From NCBI RefSeq assembly GCF_003203515.1, contig NZ_BGNG01000003.1, positions 248,001-312,000 of the forward strand: 64,000 nucleotides of DNA, read 5' to 3'. Source of the stretch: Glaciecola sp. KUL10. Its GTDB lineage: Bacteria > Pseudomonadota > Gammaproteobacteria > Enterobacterales > Alteromonadaceae. The position numbers and the translations under genes are program-made. Below the pieces are notes generated by a model, which was not told the DNA's origin, made no database searches, and saw only the letters and a program-made list of their open reading frames with translations. Shown piece after piece: positions 1 through 7,588 of this stretch (positions are counted from its first letter, which is position 1; the number at the start of each line of letters is the position of its first letter).

Positions 1-712
1 ACAAGCGCATAAAGAGGCGCTTTGGTATTGAATTGAGGTTTAAACTAGGAATTCTAGAAACACTGCACACATCAACGACTGATTGAGTGAGCGGATAATC
101 TCTCCACACCTTTATATTAAAAAGTTCGCCACATGTTTGTAGTAAATAGTTTGGGTGCAGTTGCGTCTGGATTTCAAATTGATTAATCGGAGTCTTCTTT
201 TGGTCGTGACCTAAGGGTTTTGGCCTACTGTTAGCATCGGCATAATCGTACAAACCATCAAGCAAGCGGTTTACGTCTGATAGTGAAGCACCGCTATTTA
301 TCAAAAAGCTTCGCAACCAAAATTGGTCGGCACTGTTAATCGGTAATAATCCTGTTGAAGCTTGAATAGAATACCTCAGCCCGTTGCTATCTTCATTAAA
401 TGTTCCATTTACCTTAATTTCTCGACCCGAGACTTCTGTCATAGACTGAATTTCAGCCGGGTTATTTGGGATTCGCCTAAGAAAACCGGCCGAATTTAAT
501 GGATGAGTAGCTACCACATACTGTAACTCCGCAATTTTATTTTTGGTCAACACGATATCGTTTGCGCTTTCTCTTGCAAACTTTGCCGTTTCGATTTTGC
601 CGTCTATTAACCTTGAAGCGGCCGCAATCATGAGAGTCAAAACCATGATCGACACAAGTACAATCAAAAGTATTGCCCCTCTTTGAGGACGCAAGGTACT
701 AAAAGGTGTCAT
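1..712 (-). CDS. gspK: T2SS minor pseudopilin GspK (C-terminus cut by window edge)
   Basis: The reading frame is open from an ATG at 712 down to base 1, so at least 237 residues are present and the C-terminus lies outside the window. The N-terminus has a short basic leader, then RPQRG/AILLIVLVSIMVL, the class III prepilin pattern with a long hydrophobic helix. Unlike the other pseudopilins it lacks Glu at mature position 5, as is typical of GspK. The body contains LLPINSADQFWLRSFL and a DGLYDYADAN stretch, which resembles the helical GspK domain. In the family, GspK caps the pseudopilus tip together with GspI and GspJ in the inner membrane and periplasm. The start overlaps the end of gspJ by 14 bases, consistent with translational coupling in one minus-strand operon. 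Confidence 0.85.
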   Translation of the reverse strand, partial: MTPFSTLRPQRGAILLIVLVSIMVLTLMIAAASRLIDGKIETAKFARESANDIVLTKNKIAELQYVVATHPLNSAGFLRRIPNNPAEIQSMTEVSGREIKVNGTFNEDSNGLRYSIQASTGLLPINSADQFWLRSFLINSGASLSDVNRLLDGLYDYADANSRPKPLGHDQKKTPINQFEIQTQLHPNYLLQTCGELFNIKVWRDYPLTQSVVDVCSVSRIPSLNLNSIPKRLFMRL

Positions 713-1289
713 CAGACTGTCCAAATTCATAGGCACCAAATGCGGCCATCTCAGCGGGTACAACTGCCAAGCCAGGCTTTCTTAAATGGGCAAACATTAC
801 TACCCTTTCATTTTCAATTAACCTAATAGCATCAGGCAAAGCAGCCGCAGTAGGAACAAAAGCAGCCCCCCATTTTTGATTACTGTAATACTCAAAGTAA
901 CTATTGCTATTCATCTTCGTGAAGTTTATCTCAGTAGAAAAAGCGCTTGCATAACTCAAGAAAGTTGAATCGCCTTGCTTCTTCAACGACCAAATAAGGT
1001 GCGTCGCTTGTCCATTAGCAGCATCAGGGGCACTTGCAGATATGAAAGATAATGAGTTTGATGTCCCACTAAAGACTGGGGATTCTGGATGGTATTGTAC
1101 AGCATCAAATATACTCTCTCTCAACCATACCAAAGAAAGATTTGAATGATTATTTATCAGTGACCGAGTATTCAGCCGCTCAAAATTGCGAGTAGTCGCG
1201 CTTAATCCAACGGCCAACAAACTGGTCACGAGACTCATAATCACCATGACCACTAACAATTCAATCAAGCTAAATCCTTTAGACTTCAT
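699..1289 (-). CDS. gspJ: T2SS minor pseudopilin GspJ
   Basis: A 196-residue prepilin-like protein. The N-terminus MKSKG/FSLIELLVVMVIMS is a prepilin peptidase site (Gly before Phe, Glu at mature position 5) followed by the hydrophobic assembly helix; the rest is a soluble periplasmic domain. The length and the position between gspI and gspK fit GspJ, which forms the tip complex with GspI and GspK. It lies 6 bases after gspI and overlaps gspK. The globular domain is divergent, so the J assignment rests mainly on gene order and length. Confidence 0.85.
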   Translation of the reverse strand: MKSKGFSLIELLVVMVIMSLVTSLLAVGLSATTRNFERLNTRSLINNHSNLSLVWLRESIFDAVQYHPESPVFSGTSNSLSFISASAPDAANGQATHLIWSLKKQGDSTFLSYASAFSTEINFTKMNSNSYFEYYSNQKWGAAFVPTAAALPDAIRLIENERVVMFAHLRKPGLAVVPAEMAAFGAYEFGQSDDTF

Positions 1290-1295
1290 TAATGC

Positions 1296-1742
1296 TTACC
1301 CATTGCTGCCAATGCGGCGACCTGAAAAAATCGAAGTATCAAAGGCGTTGGGGTCCTCCCACTGTCTAATAATAATAAAAGTATTATCGAACATTACGCC
1401 CAGCTGACTATGTACCTCAAAATCGACAGCATATTTTGCGACGATCCAATTTGTTTGTCTGCGATACAAAAACTCATCACTTTTTTGCACGAGCTTCGCC
1501 TGCCAATGAACGGAGTGCTCACCTATCTCGAATATACCTTCATTTTGGTTATCAAATGAAATTGTCATCAAAAAAGAATGAAATTGATGAATTGTTTCAG
1601 GTAAGACGATGTTTTCTTCTATTTTACTCGTAGTCTGATTAGCGGTGCTCAGCCAGTCCCAAATAGCAACAAATGAAATTGAAAGAATAACCATAGCGAC
1701 CAAGGTTTCAATCAACGTAAAGCCGTGTTGAAGTTTAACCAT
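1296..1742 (-). CDS. gspI: T2SS minor pseudopilin GspI
   Basis: A 148-residue protein with the leader and helix LQHG/FTLIETLVAMVILS, where Glu is mature residue 5 and the ETLVA motif is characteristic of GspI. In the family GspI starts assembly of the tip complex with GspJ and GspK. It starts 3 bases after the gspH stop, so it sits inside the same minus-strand operon. The C-terminal domain is short but looks complete, with a normal stop just before gspJ. Confidence 0.85.
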   Translation of the reverse strand: MVKLQHGFTLIETLVAMVILSISFVAIWDWLSTANQTTSKIEENIVLPETIHQFHSFLMTISFDNQNEGIFEIGEHSVHWQAKLVQKSDEFLYRRQTNWIVAKYAVDFEVHSQLGVMFDNTFIIIRQWEDPNAFDTSIFSGRRIGSNG

Positions 1743-1745
1743 GGC

Positions 1746-2126
1746 TTATTTCACTCTACAATATGGAGGCTCGATGGTAAGACTCATAGTTTCTTGATCT
1801 TTTTTAACCTCCAGAGTGGCGGGCATACAATAACCATTTGCTTTTACAATTAGGCTGGGTTGAAACGTAAGAAACACATCTTGTGGGAGCTCAAATGGAA
1901 ACTCGCTGCTATTTGCAATAATGAGCGTTTTTCGCTGGCTATATGCATATAGTGGCAAATTAGCGATGCTGGCTATGAGTTCGTTTCTTAATTGTGCTTT
2001 CTGTCGACTTTCGTACCATTTAAAAACATTCGGAAGCGTAACAGCGCTTAATAATGCCAACACTAACAGCACAACTATGAGCTCTATCATTGAAAAACCT
2101 GGAACCGGCTTATTGACTGGCAACAT
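1746..2126 (-). CDS. gspH: T2SS minor pseudopilin GspH
   Basis: A 126-residue pseudopilin with the N-terminal motif PVPG/FSMIELIVVLLVLALLS. GspH is usually somewhat longer, but this ORF ends at a normal stop just before gspI. GspH links the GspG shaft to the I/J/K tip. Its ATG at 2126 overlaps by 17 bases the end that gspG would have (2110) if its frameshift were repaired. That tight overlap supports the view that gspG originally extended to 2110. The H assignment comes from gene order between gspG and gspI. Confidence 0.8.
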   Translation of the reverse strand: MLPVNKPVPGFSMIELIVVLLVLALLSAVTLPNVFKWYESRQKAQLRNELIASIANLPLYAYSQRKTLIIANSSEFPFELPQDVFLTFQPSLIVKANGYCMPATLEVKKDQETMSLTIEPPYCRVK

Positions 2127-2199
2127 AACCTACATCTGCATTAAATTCTTCTCCACCCGCTTGCCCGTCGGCGCCTAGACTATATAGGTAAAAAACCTT
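2110..2199 (-). other. gspG: Out-of-frame C-terminal remainder of gspG
   Basis: This stretch, read in the frame one base ahead of the annotated gspG frame, encodes the missing GspG tail: KVFYLYSLGADG, then QAGGEEFNADVGYVASQ and a TAA at 2110-2112. The match to the conserved GspG calcium loop shows it was part of the gene. It has no start of its own and is translated only if the frame changes at the C6 run (2200-2205). Confidence 0.85.
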
Positions 2200-2548
2200 G
2201 GGGGGCAGAGGAATTTTTCTCGTAAACGTAACTATTATTCCAGGGGTCATCTGGTAGATTTTCATCTAGATATGGCCCTGCCCAACTACTGCTATTGGCA
2301 GGTTTTGTGGTTAGTTCTGCAAGGCTGTCAGGGTAGCTACCAACATCCAATCGGTATGTTTGCAAGGCCATCTTGAGCATTTTGACCTGAGTTTCGGCGG
2401 TGCGTACTTTCGATGAATCAACTTTCCCAAAAAACTGAGGCCCTACGAGCCCCGCAAGTAAGCCCAATATAACTAAAACTACCAATAGCTCTATCATTGT
2501 AAATCCGCGTTGACGTTTTGTGAAAATTTTTCTGGAGATGAATCGCAT
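2180..2548 (-). CDS. gspG: T2SS major pseudopilin GspG, frameshifted near the C-terminus
   Basis: The frame encodes 122 residues: a basic leader, RQRG/FTMIELLVVLVILG, the pilin helix, then the conserved GspG sequence up to WNNSYVYEKNSSAP. After that it reads QGFLPI and stops. A run of six C on the coding strand (plus 2200-2205) sits exactly at the divergence. Dropping one C continues the protein as KVFYLYSLGADGQAGGEEF and then NADVGYVASQ, ending at 2110. That restored tail holds the GADGxxGGE...AD loop that binds calcium in the major pseudopilin and is needed for its stability. As written, the shaft subunit lacks this loop. A real mutation, slippage-based switching or a sequencing error are all possible. 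The gene is certain; its state is not. Confidence 0.9.
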   Translation of the reverse strand: MRFISRKIFTKRQRGFTMIELLVVLVILGLLAGLVGPQFFGKVDSSKVRTAETQVKMLKMALQTYRLDVGSYPDSLAELTTKPANSSSWAGPYLDENLPDDPWNNSYVYEKNSSAPQGFLPI

Positions 2549-2616
2549 TTATGCTTCCTTTTGATTACTGCTAAATTTTAGGCTTTTTGTTCGTAATTAA
2601 CACGCAACTATTAGTG

Positions 2617-3804
2617 CTATATCGCAATGTCTGTTGATGCAGTGATTGCGAGCACTATTCCCAACACCATCGTTCCTATCAAAACACCGACAACTAATAT
2701 AGCGATCGGTTCCATAAGCGTGAGCACTTGTTTCATTTTTCTTTTACATGATTCATCGTGCAGATTGGCAACTGCCTCTAACATTTTAGCTAAATTACCC
2801 GTCTTATCACCAACTGAAATAAGATTCAAAGAAGTGGACGATACTAAATTTGCTTTTTTTAAAGATTCATCAAATGCGTCACCAGACTCAATCTGTTTAA
2901 CCATTTCTTCTGCTCGACGTTTTCGCGTTTGAAACGTGCAAGCGTTTGCTGCAAGTTGCAATGCTGGAACCAACCCAACCTTTGCCTTTAGCATCGCCGC
3001 GCACAAAGATGACCACTTTGCAGCATCTTGCTCGGCAAGCCATTGACCGACCACAGGCATTGATAATGATATCTCTAATGCTTTTGCTCTTAGAGTTTTA
3101 TTTTGAATCAAAGCCACGATGCCAATCAATATTAGACTCAAAGCAAACAGAATTACAAAAGGAGAGTCATTTACAGCTTTACCAGCGCTAAGCACTATCA
3201 CCGCTAGGGTAGGTAATTCCTGCTCCGCATCAAGCAAGTGACTAAATTTGGGGACCACAGCGAAAAATATAATCAGCATCGCACTTAAACCAGAAAGAAC
3301 TAAGATAATCGGATAGGCTAGTGCGCTTCGAATATCGTTTGCCACGCCTATTTCATAAGCCATTTGGTCGGCTATACTGCGCAACGAAGCAGCCAGTTGG
3401 CCAGATAACTCCCCTGCTTTGATTAATTGCGCTGCATACTCGGGAAAAGGCATTTTCGAGCGTTCAATGGCGTCAGAGAAACGGCTTCCTGACTCTATAG
3501 CAACTACTAATTCGTGAAAGCCTCGGCTAAGATCTTGGTACTCGCTGTTCTCAGCTATTGCAGCCAACGAATCAATTAAGCTAACACCTGATTCACTCAG
3601 TGTCGCAAGCTCTTGCAGTGGCACAAGCAAATCTTTGAGTTTGAGTTTTTTAACAGCCTTTTGATGGATTTGCTCTCTTTGAACATCAAATAGTTCGATT
3701 TCTTGTGATAGTTTGGATAGTACTTCAGCTTTAGAGCTTGCCTCAATCAAGCCTTGTGTCTTCTGTTGGGTGCCCTTGTGAATGCCTTGATATCGAAATT
3801 TCAC
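2617..3804 (-). CDS. gspF: T2SS inner-membrane platform protein GspF
   Basis: A 395-residue GspF/PilC family protein with two T2SSF domains, each a helical bundle ending in membrane helices. The first has GVSLIDSLAAIAENSEY and later PFPEYAAQLIKAGELSGQLA; the second has VGLVPALQLAANA and NLISVGDKTGNLAKMLEAVA, then a final membrane segment PIAILVVGVLIGTMVLGIVL. It is the polytopic inner-membrane platform on which the GspE ATPase acts during pseudopilus assembly. The ATG overlaps the gspE stop by four bases (ATGA-type coupling). A 68-base gap separates it from gspG. Confidence 0.93.
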   Translation of the reverse strand: MKFRYQGIHKGTQQKTQGLIEASSKAEVLSKLSQEIELFDVQREQIHQKAVKKLKLKDLLVPLQELATLSESGVSLIDSLAAIAENSEYQDLSRGFHELVVAIESGSRFSDAIERSKMPFPEYAAQLIKAGELSGQLAASLRSIADQMAYEIGVANDIRSALAYPIILVLSGLSAMLIIFFAVVPKFSHLLDAEQELPTLAVIVLSAGKAVNDSPFVILFALSLILIGIVALIQNKTLRAKALEISLSMPVVGQWLAEQDAAKWSSLCAAMLKAKVGLVPALQLAANACTFQTRKRRAEEMVKQIESGDAFDESLKKANLVSSTSLNLISVGDKTGNLAKMLEAVANLHDESCKRKMKQVLTLMEPIAILVVGVLIGTMVLGIVLAITASTDIAI

Positions 3805-5495
3805 ACGCTCGTCTCTTCGTTAGTTGAACAAACCCTTAACACTTCATCCACACTTGTGATGCCTCTCGAGGCTTTTATCAAACCATCATCGAACAAAAAT
3901 TTAGCACCGTCCTTTTTTGCTTGAGCTCTTAATGATTCAAGACTTGCACCATTAGCAATTAATTCTCTTAAACTAGCACTGACTTCCACCAGTTCATAAA
4001 TCCCAATTCTACCTTTATAGCCCTTATTTGAGCAGTGACTACAACCTTTTGGTTTTCGCCAGTTAGAATCAGTATAAGCAGTATTTGTCAGAAACTCCGG
4101 AGGAACAGTAGGTTCGCTACATTTTTCGCATAGCTTGCGAACCAAACGTTGAGCCTGTACACCTTGGACAGTAGCAGCCACGAGATATGGCTCAATACCA
4201 ATATCACTTAAGCGTGGAAAGACTGAACACGCATCATTGGTGTGTAAGGTTGACAAAACTAGATGACCCGTAAGAGAAGATTGAACCGAAATATCAGCTG
4301 TTTCTTTATCTCTAATTTCACCCACCATAATAACATCTGGATCTTGGCGTAAAAACGTTCTCAATGCCTTTGCGAAGGTATAACCAATATCGCTTCTCGC
4401 CTGAACTTGGGTGATACCCTCAAGCTGATACTCCACCGGGTCTTCCACCGTCACAATTTTCTCAGTTCCAGTTTTAATCTCTGAAAGCAATGCATATAGG
4501 GTTGTGGACTTTCCTGAACCCGTCGGTCCAGTCACCAAAACTATTCCATTAGGCAGTGCTCCCCATTGCTTGATTTTATTCAAATCGCTTTGTTCAAACC
4601 CCAAATTATCTAACGACAATTGATCTCGCTTTTTGGGCAATAGCCTTAGCACTATTGATTCTCCATGAACATCAGGCGCAGTTGAAACGCGAATGTCAAA
4701 TGCCAATGGGCCAGATTGAACAGAGAATCTGCCGTCTTGTGGTAACCTACGCTCGGCAATATCTAAATCTGATAGCAATTTAATCCTTGAAGCGACGGCT
4801 GCAAACCGGGACATCGGTTGATGCATCAAAGATTGCATTTTTCCATCTATTCTCAAGCGAATGTTAAAGGATTGTTCGCCAGCCTCAATGTGTATATCTG
4901 AAGCTTCTTGGATGATGGCGCGATCTATAATGCCATTCACCAAATTGATGATCGGCGCTTCTTCTGCCAAGGCAGCTGAACTAGAAATTTTACTTGATAA
5001 AAGTTCACTAACGGCTCTCTCACGCTCAACTTCGTCAACTAAACTATTTAGCATTGAAGGCGTAATCAGCTTTATCTCAACATCGTCACCCACATTTAAG
5101 GCGCTCATTAACACACCGATTATGTCGTGTTTTAGAAAATCATTTGTAATAATTGAGGTTTGTGATGACTTTATTAGCGGGAAAATACCGTGCATCACGC
5201 ACCAATCTGCGCTCAGCCCAGCCTGACTTACTGATGAAATTATGTCAGACGCATTTGGTACTTGAGCATTATTAGCGACTAAGTCAAAGCCCATTGTTTC
5301 GGCTATTAATTGGTAAGCTTCATCCTCTGCACAAATACCCAATTGATTTGGTGCACTAAACAGCAGCGATACGTCCTCGCTGAGCAATCGTTCAAGATTA
5401 AATTCTTGCTGTTCATTCAAGCTAAATTTTGAACTTATTTTTGTCAGATAAACTTGCTTATCTTTTGCTGAAAAATTCGGAATCAAGCCAGTCAC
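3801..5495 (-). CDS. gspE: T2SS assembly ATPase GspE
   Basis: A 564-residue secretion ATPase of the GspE/PilB family. Residues 1-150 form an N-terminal regulatory domain. The motor has a Walker A GPTGSGKSTTLY near residues 323-334, an Asp box, a Walker B-like region around VIMVGEIRDKETADI, and the His box LSTLHTNDA. A tetracysteine zinc module is present (CEKC, then CSHC), as in most T2SS and pilus assembly ATPases. The protein is cytoplasmic and docks to GspL and GspF. It is the first gene of the minus arm and is divergent from gspL, with 131 bases between them. Confidence 0.93.
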   Translation of the reverse strand: MTGLIPNFSAKDKQVYLTKISSKFSLNEQQEFNLERLLSEDVSLLFSAPNQLGICAEDEAYQLIAETMGFDLVANNAQVPNASDIISSVSQAGLSADWCVMHGIFPLIKSSQTSIITNDFLKHDIIGVLMSALNVGDDVEIKLITPSMLNSLVDEVERERAVSELLSSKISSSAALAEEAPIINLVNGIIDRAIIQEASDIHIEAGEQSFNIRLRIDGKMQSLMHQPMSRFAAVASRIKLLSDLDIAERRLPQDGRFSVQSGPLAFDIRVSTAPDVHGESIVLRLLPKKRDQLSLDNLGFEQSDLNKIKQWGALPNGIVLVTGPTGSGKSTTLYALLSEIKTGTEKIVTVEDPVEYQLEGITQVQARSDIGYTFAKALRTFLRQDPDVIMVGEIRDKETADISVQSSLTGHLVLSTLHTNDACSVFPRLSDIGIEPYLVAATVQGVQAQRLVRKLCEKCSEPTVPPEFLTNTAYTDSNWRKPKGCSHCSNKGYKGRIGIYELVEVSASLRELIANGASLESLRAQAKKDGAKFLFDDGLIKASRGITSVDEVLRVCSTNEETSV

Positions 5496-5626
5496 AGATC
5501 ACTAGTCTCATTATTTTTTTTGATATTAAACATCTATTTATCAACCAAGTATATTTAGTGTATATTACACCACAAATTAAAAAAACAAGAGCTTTGTTCT
5601 CAAAGTGGCCAGTAAATCTTACTTGA
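5496..5626. promoter_or_regulatory. Divergent T2SS promoter region with a short palindrome
   Basis: The 131-base AT-rich gap between gspE (minus) and gspL (plus) must hold promoters for both arms of the T2SS locus. A palindrome GTGTA-TAT-TACAC lies at 5558-5570 and could be an operator. No regulator gene is adjacent and exact promoter boxes cannot be assigned with certainty. Confidence 0.5.
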
Positions 5627-6541
5627 GTGAAAAACTTGCTTAAAAATAGTTTAAAAAAACTCGAACATCTCATATGGCAAAAAAGTGAAAGTGTAGATTC
5701 AACAACCGCTACATTTTATTTTTTTGAACCATTTCCTAGTGGGCTTGATAAGGCTGAACGACACAAGTGGTGTGAACTTAAAAAAGAAACAAAAGCACCG
5801 TTTCCAAGTGCTTATTGCCACTCGCAACTAATCGAAACTGGTCTATGCATGTGGTTTAGTAAAGAGCCACTACACGGCTTACCAGAAACGTCATGCTGTA
5901 ATGCTTTAGAAGATGGCGTGCACTTTGTAAAGTCGTCCGAATACTTGTACAAACAAACGTGGAAAGGATCAGTGTTAATTAACTGTGCAAGTTTTAGCAA
6001 TAGTGAAAACTATTTTGGAGATATCGAACATAAAGCACTGCGACTCGAGCAATCCTGGTGCACCCATCGAGATATCAAAGAGTTGCTGGACAAACCAAAA
6101 ACATACTTCGTCCTGATGTCAATTGTATTTTTAAGTGTCTTTGCTTATCACTTCTTTTTGGTGACAAGTGTTTATATTCAAGCTCAGTTTGTTGAAAATA
6201 GAAACACCAAATTAAATGATGAAATCGGTCCAATACTAAATGCCCAAGATCAAGCAAACACAAAGTTTAGGTTTGTTGAGCATATACAAAATTGGCGCAA
6301 CCAAAAAACTGTGTTTGCACACAGTATAGGACTTGTGTTTACAGCACTCAAAGATACACAAGACATCAATATTCTGGATATTGTTTGGCAAACGAATACG
6401 ATCGAGCTAGTTTTTTACAGCGCTGAAGTCGATGTATCTAGAGTTGTTGAACAACTTCAAGAGCAAATCGAGTTCGAACGAGTTAATATCCGCCCGCATA
6501 GCCTAGCTCAAACATGGGTGATAGAGGTGGGTATAAAATGA
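5627..6541 (+). CDS. gspL: T2SS inner-membrane protein GspL-like
   Basis: A 304-residue bitopic protein starting with GTG. Residues 1-155 form a cytoplasmic domain, followed by one membrane helix (about 158-180, LMSIVFLSVFAYHFFLVTSV) and a periplasmic domain with a coiled segment and a ferredoxin-like C-terminus. This is the GspL architecture, in which the cytoplasmic part recruits GspE and the periplasmic part pairs with GspM. The sequence is divergent and the cytoplasmic domain is shorter than in classical GspL (about 400 residues). The assignment uses architecture and position as the first gene of the plus arm. The TGA overlaps the next gene's ATG. Confidence 0.7.
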   Translation: MKNLLKNSLKKLEHLIWQKSESVDSTTATFYFFEPFPSGLDKAERHKWCELKKETKAPFPSAYCHSQLIETGLCMWFSKEPLHGLPETSCCNALEDGVHFVKSSEYLYKQTWKGSVLINCASFSNSENYFGDIEHKALRLEQSWCTHRDIKELLDKPKTYFVLMSIVFLSVFAYHFFLVTSVYIQAQFVENRNTKLNDEIGPILNAQDQANTKFRFVEHIQNWRNQKTVFAHSIGLVFTALKDTQDINILDIVWQTNTIELVFYSAEVDVSRVVEQLQEQIEFERVNIRPHSLAQTWVIEVGIK

Positions 6542-7119
6542 ATCAACTTGTAAATTCATTCAAGAATAGTGACCTGTACTTACAGGTAAAGAACCAAACC
6601 CGATTACAGTGGTTGTTGCTAGTAGTCATGCTAATTTTAGCGATTTCACTTTGTGAGAGACTCATCGTTGCCGTGAATTCACAGTCAAATGAACTTAGCC
6701 GATCTTATGAGTTGATGGAGAAACTCGAAAACGTCAAAGCTCATCCGCTCAGTGAAAAAACCATCTCAGAAATAGATACAGCGTTTGATTCTATTTTGAA
6801 ACAAATGCAGACCGTGAACTCTGTGAGTGTTGCAGAAGCTGATGCTTTAAAACAAATGGAAAGCCTTGTTGCTGACGTTTTTAAATCACTAAGGATGAAT
6901 TTAATTGGCAATGATAGCCTTACACTGGCCTCCTATGAGGTTATCACGATTAGGGTTCAGGCCAGTGGCCAATTAGAAGCGGCTAATTTAGTCACACTAC
7001 TCGAAAAAATAGAGAATAGTGCAAATCAACGCTTATACACTTTCCAATATTCTCCAAGAACATCGGATAGAGTTGAGATTGTAATAGATTTTCAGTTTTT
7101 GGAGTCAAACAATGACTAG
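6538..7119 (+). CDS. gspM: T2SS inner-membrane protein GspM-like
   Basis: The chosen start is ATG 6538, which overlaps the gspL stop (ATGA) and follows a good ribosome site GAGGTGG. An upstream in-frame start at 6514 is less likely. The product has about 193 residues: a short cytoplasmic tail, a membrane helix (LQWLLLVVMLILAISLCERL), a coiled-coil stretch and a small alpha/beta domain with VITIRVQASGQLEAANLVTL. This is the GspM/PilO layout, the partner of GspL in the inner-membrane platform. Sequence similarity is weak; the call rests on layout and order. Confidence 0.7.
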   Translation: MNQLVNSFKNSDLYLQVKNQTRLQWLLLVVMLILAISLCERLIVAVNSQSNELSRSYELMEKLENVKAHPLSEKTISEIDTAFDSILKQMQTVNSVSVAEADALKQMESLVADVFKSLRMNLIGNDSLTLASYEVITIRVQASGQLEAANLVTLLEKIENSANQRLYTFQYSPRTSDRVEIVIDFQFLESNND

Positions 7120-7570
7120 GTCTGGTTTAGCTACAATAGTAGTGAGTGGGCTCCTATTTGTTGCAATATACAACTCAATACCAGCGTCAACAAAATCGAC
7201 ATCTAACGTGCCGGCAAACTACACACTAAATGAAATGAAGCCTCAAAGTGGATGGTCCGCTCAAATAAGAATGATAAAAGCGTTTGACGTGAAAAAGCAG
7301 TCACAAGACATTAGCGTGGACACTGAGGAATCGTCACAAGACAATAAAGCCCCCATAATTGTCGGTATTGAAAATGTAAGGCTCATTGGCGTGTTGGAGA
7401 CCAATGAACCTCAAGCACTTATCGTTATTGACTCACAAGAAACAGTACGAAATGTAAAATTAAAAGATTTATTATTTGAGCAGTGGGAACTAGTAGAAAT
7501 ATCAGATGCCAAAATTACTTGGCAAAATATTTCGAATCAAGCTACTCATACCCTTGAATTATTCGAATAA
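7112..7570 (+). CDS. gspC: T2SS GspC-like protein, HR domain only
   Basis: A 152-residue protein with an N-terminal membrane helix (GLATIVVSGLLFVAIYNSI), a linker and a C-terminal beta domain containing NVRLIGVLETNEPQALIVID and LKDLLFEQWELVEI. That pattern matches the homology region (HR) by which GspC or PilP contacts the N0 domain of the secretin. There is no room for the PDZ or coiled-coil domain usually found after HR in GspC. It overlaps gspM by 8 bases and lies 18 bases upstream of gspD, which is the expected order. It could equally be called PilP-like. Confidence 0.65.
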   Translation: MTRSGLATIVVSGLLFVAIYNSIPASTKSTSNVPANYTLNEMKPQSGWSAQIRMIKAFDVKKQSQDISVDTEESSQDNKAPIIVGIENVRLIGVLETNEPQALIVIDSQETVRNVKLKDLLFEQWELVEISDAKITWQNISNQATHTLELFE

Positions 7571-7588
7571 GACAAAAGCACATATTTA

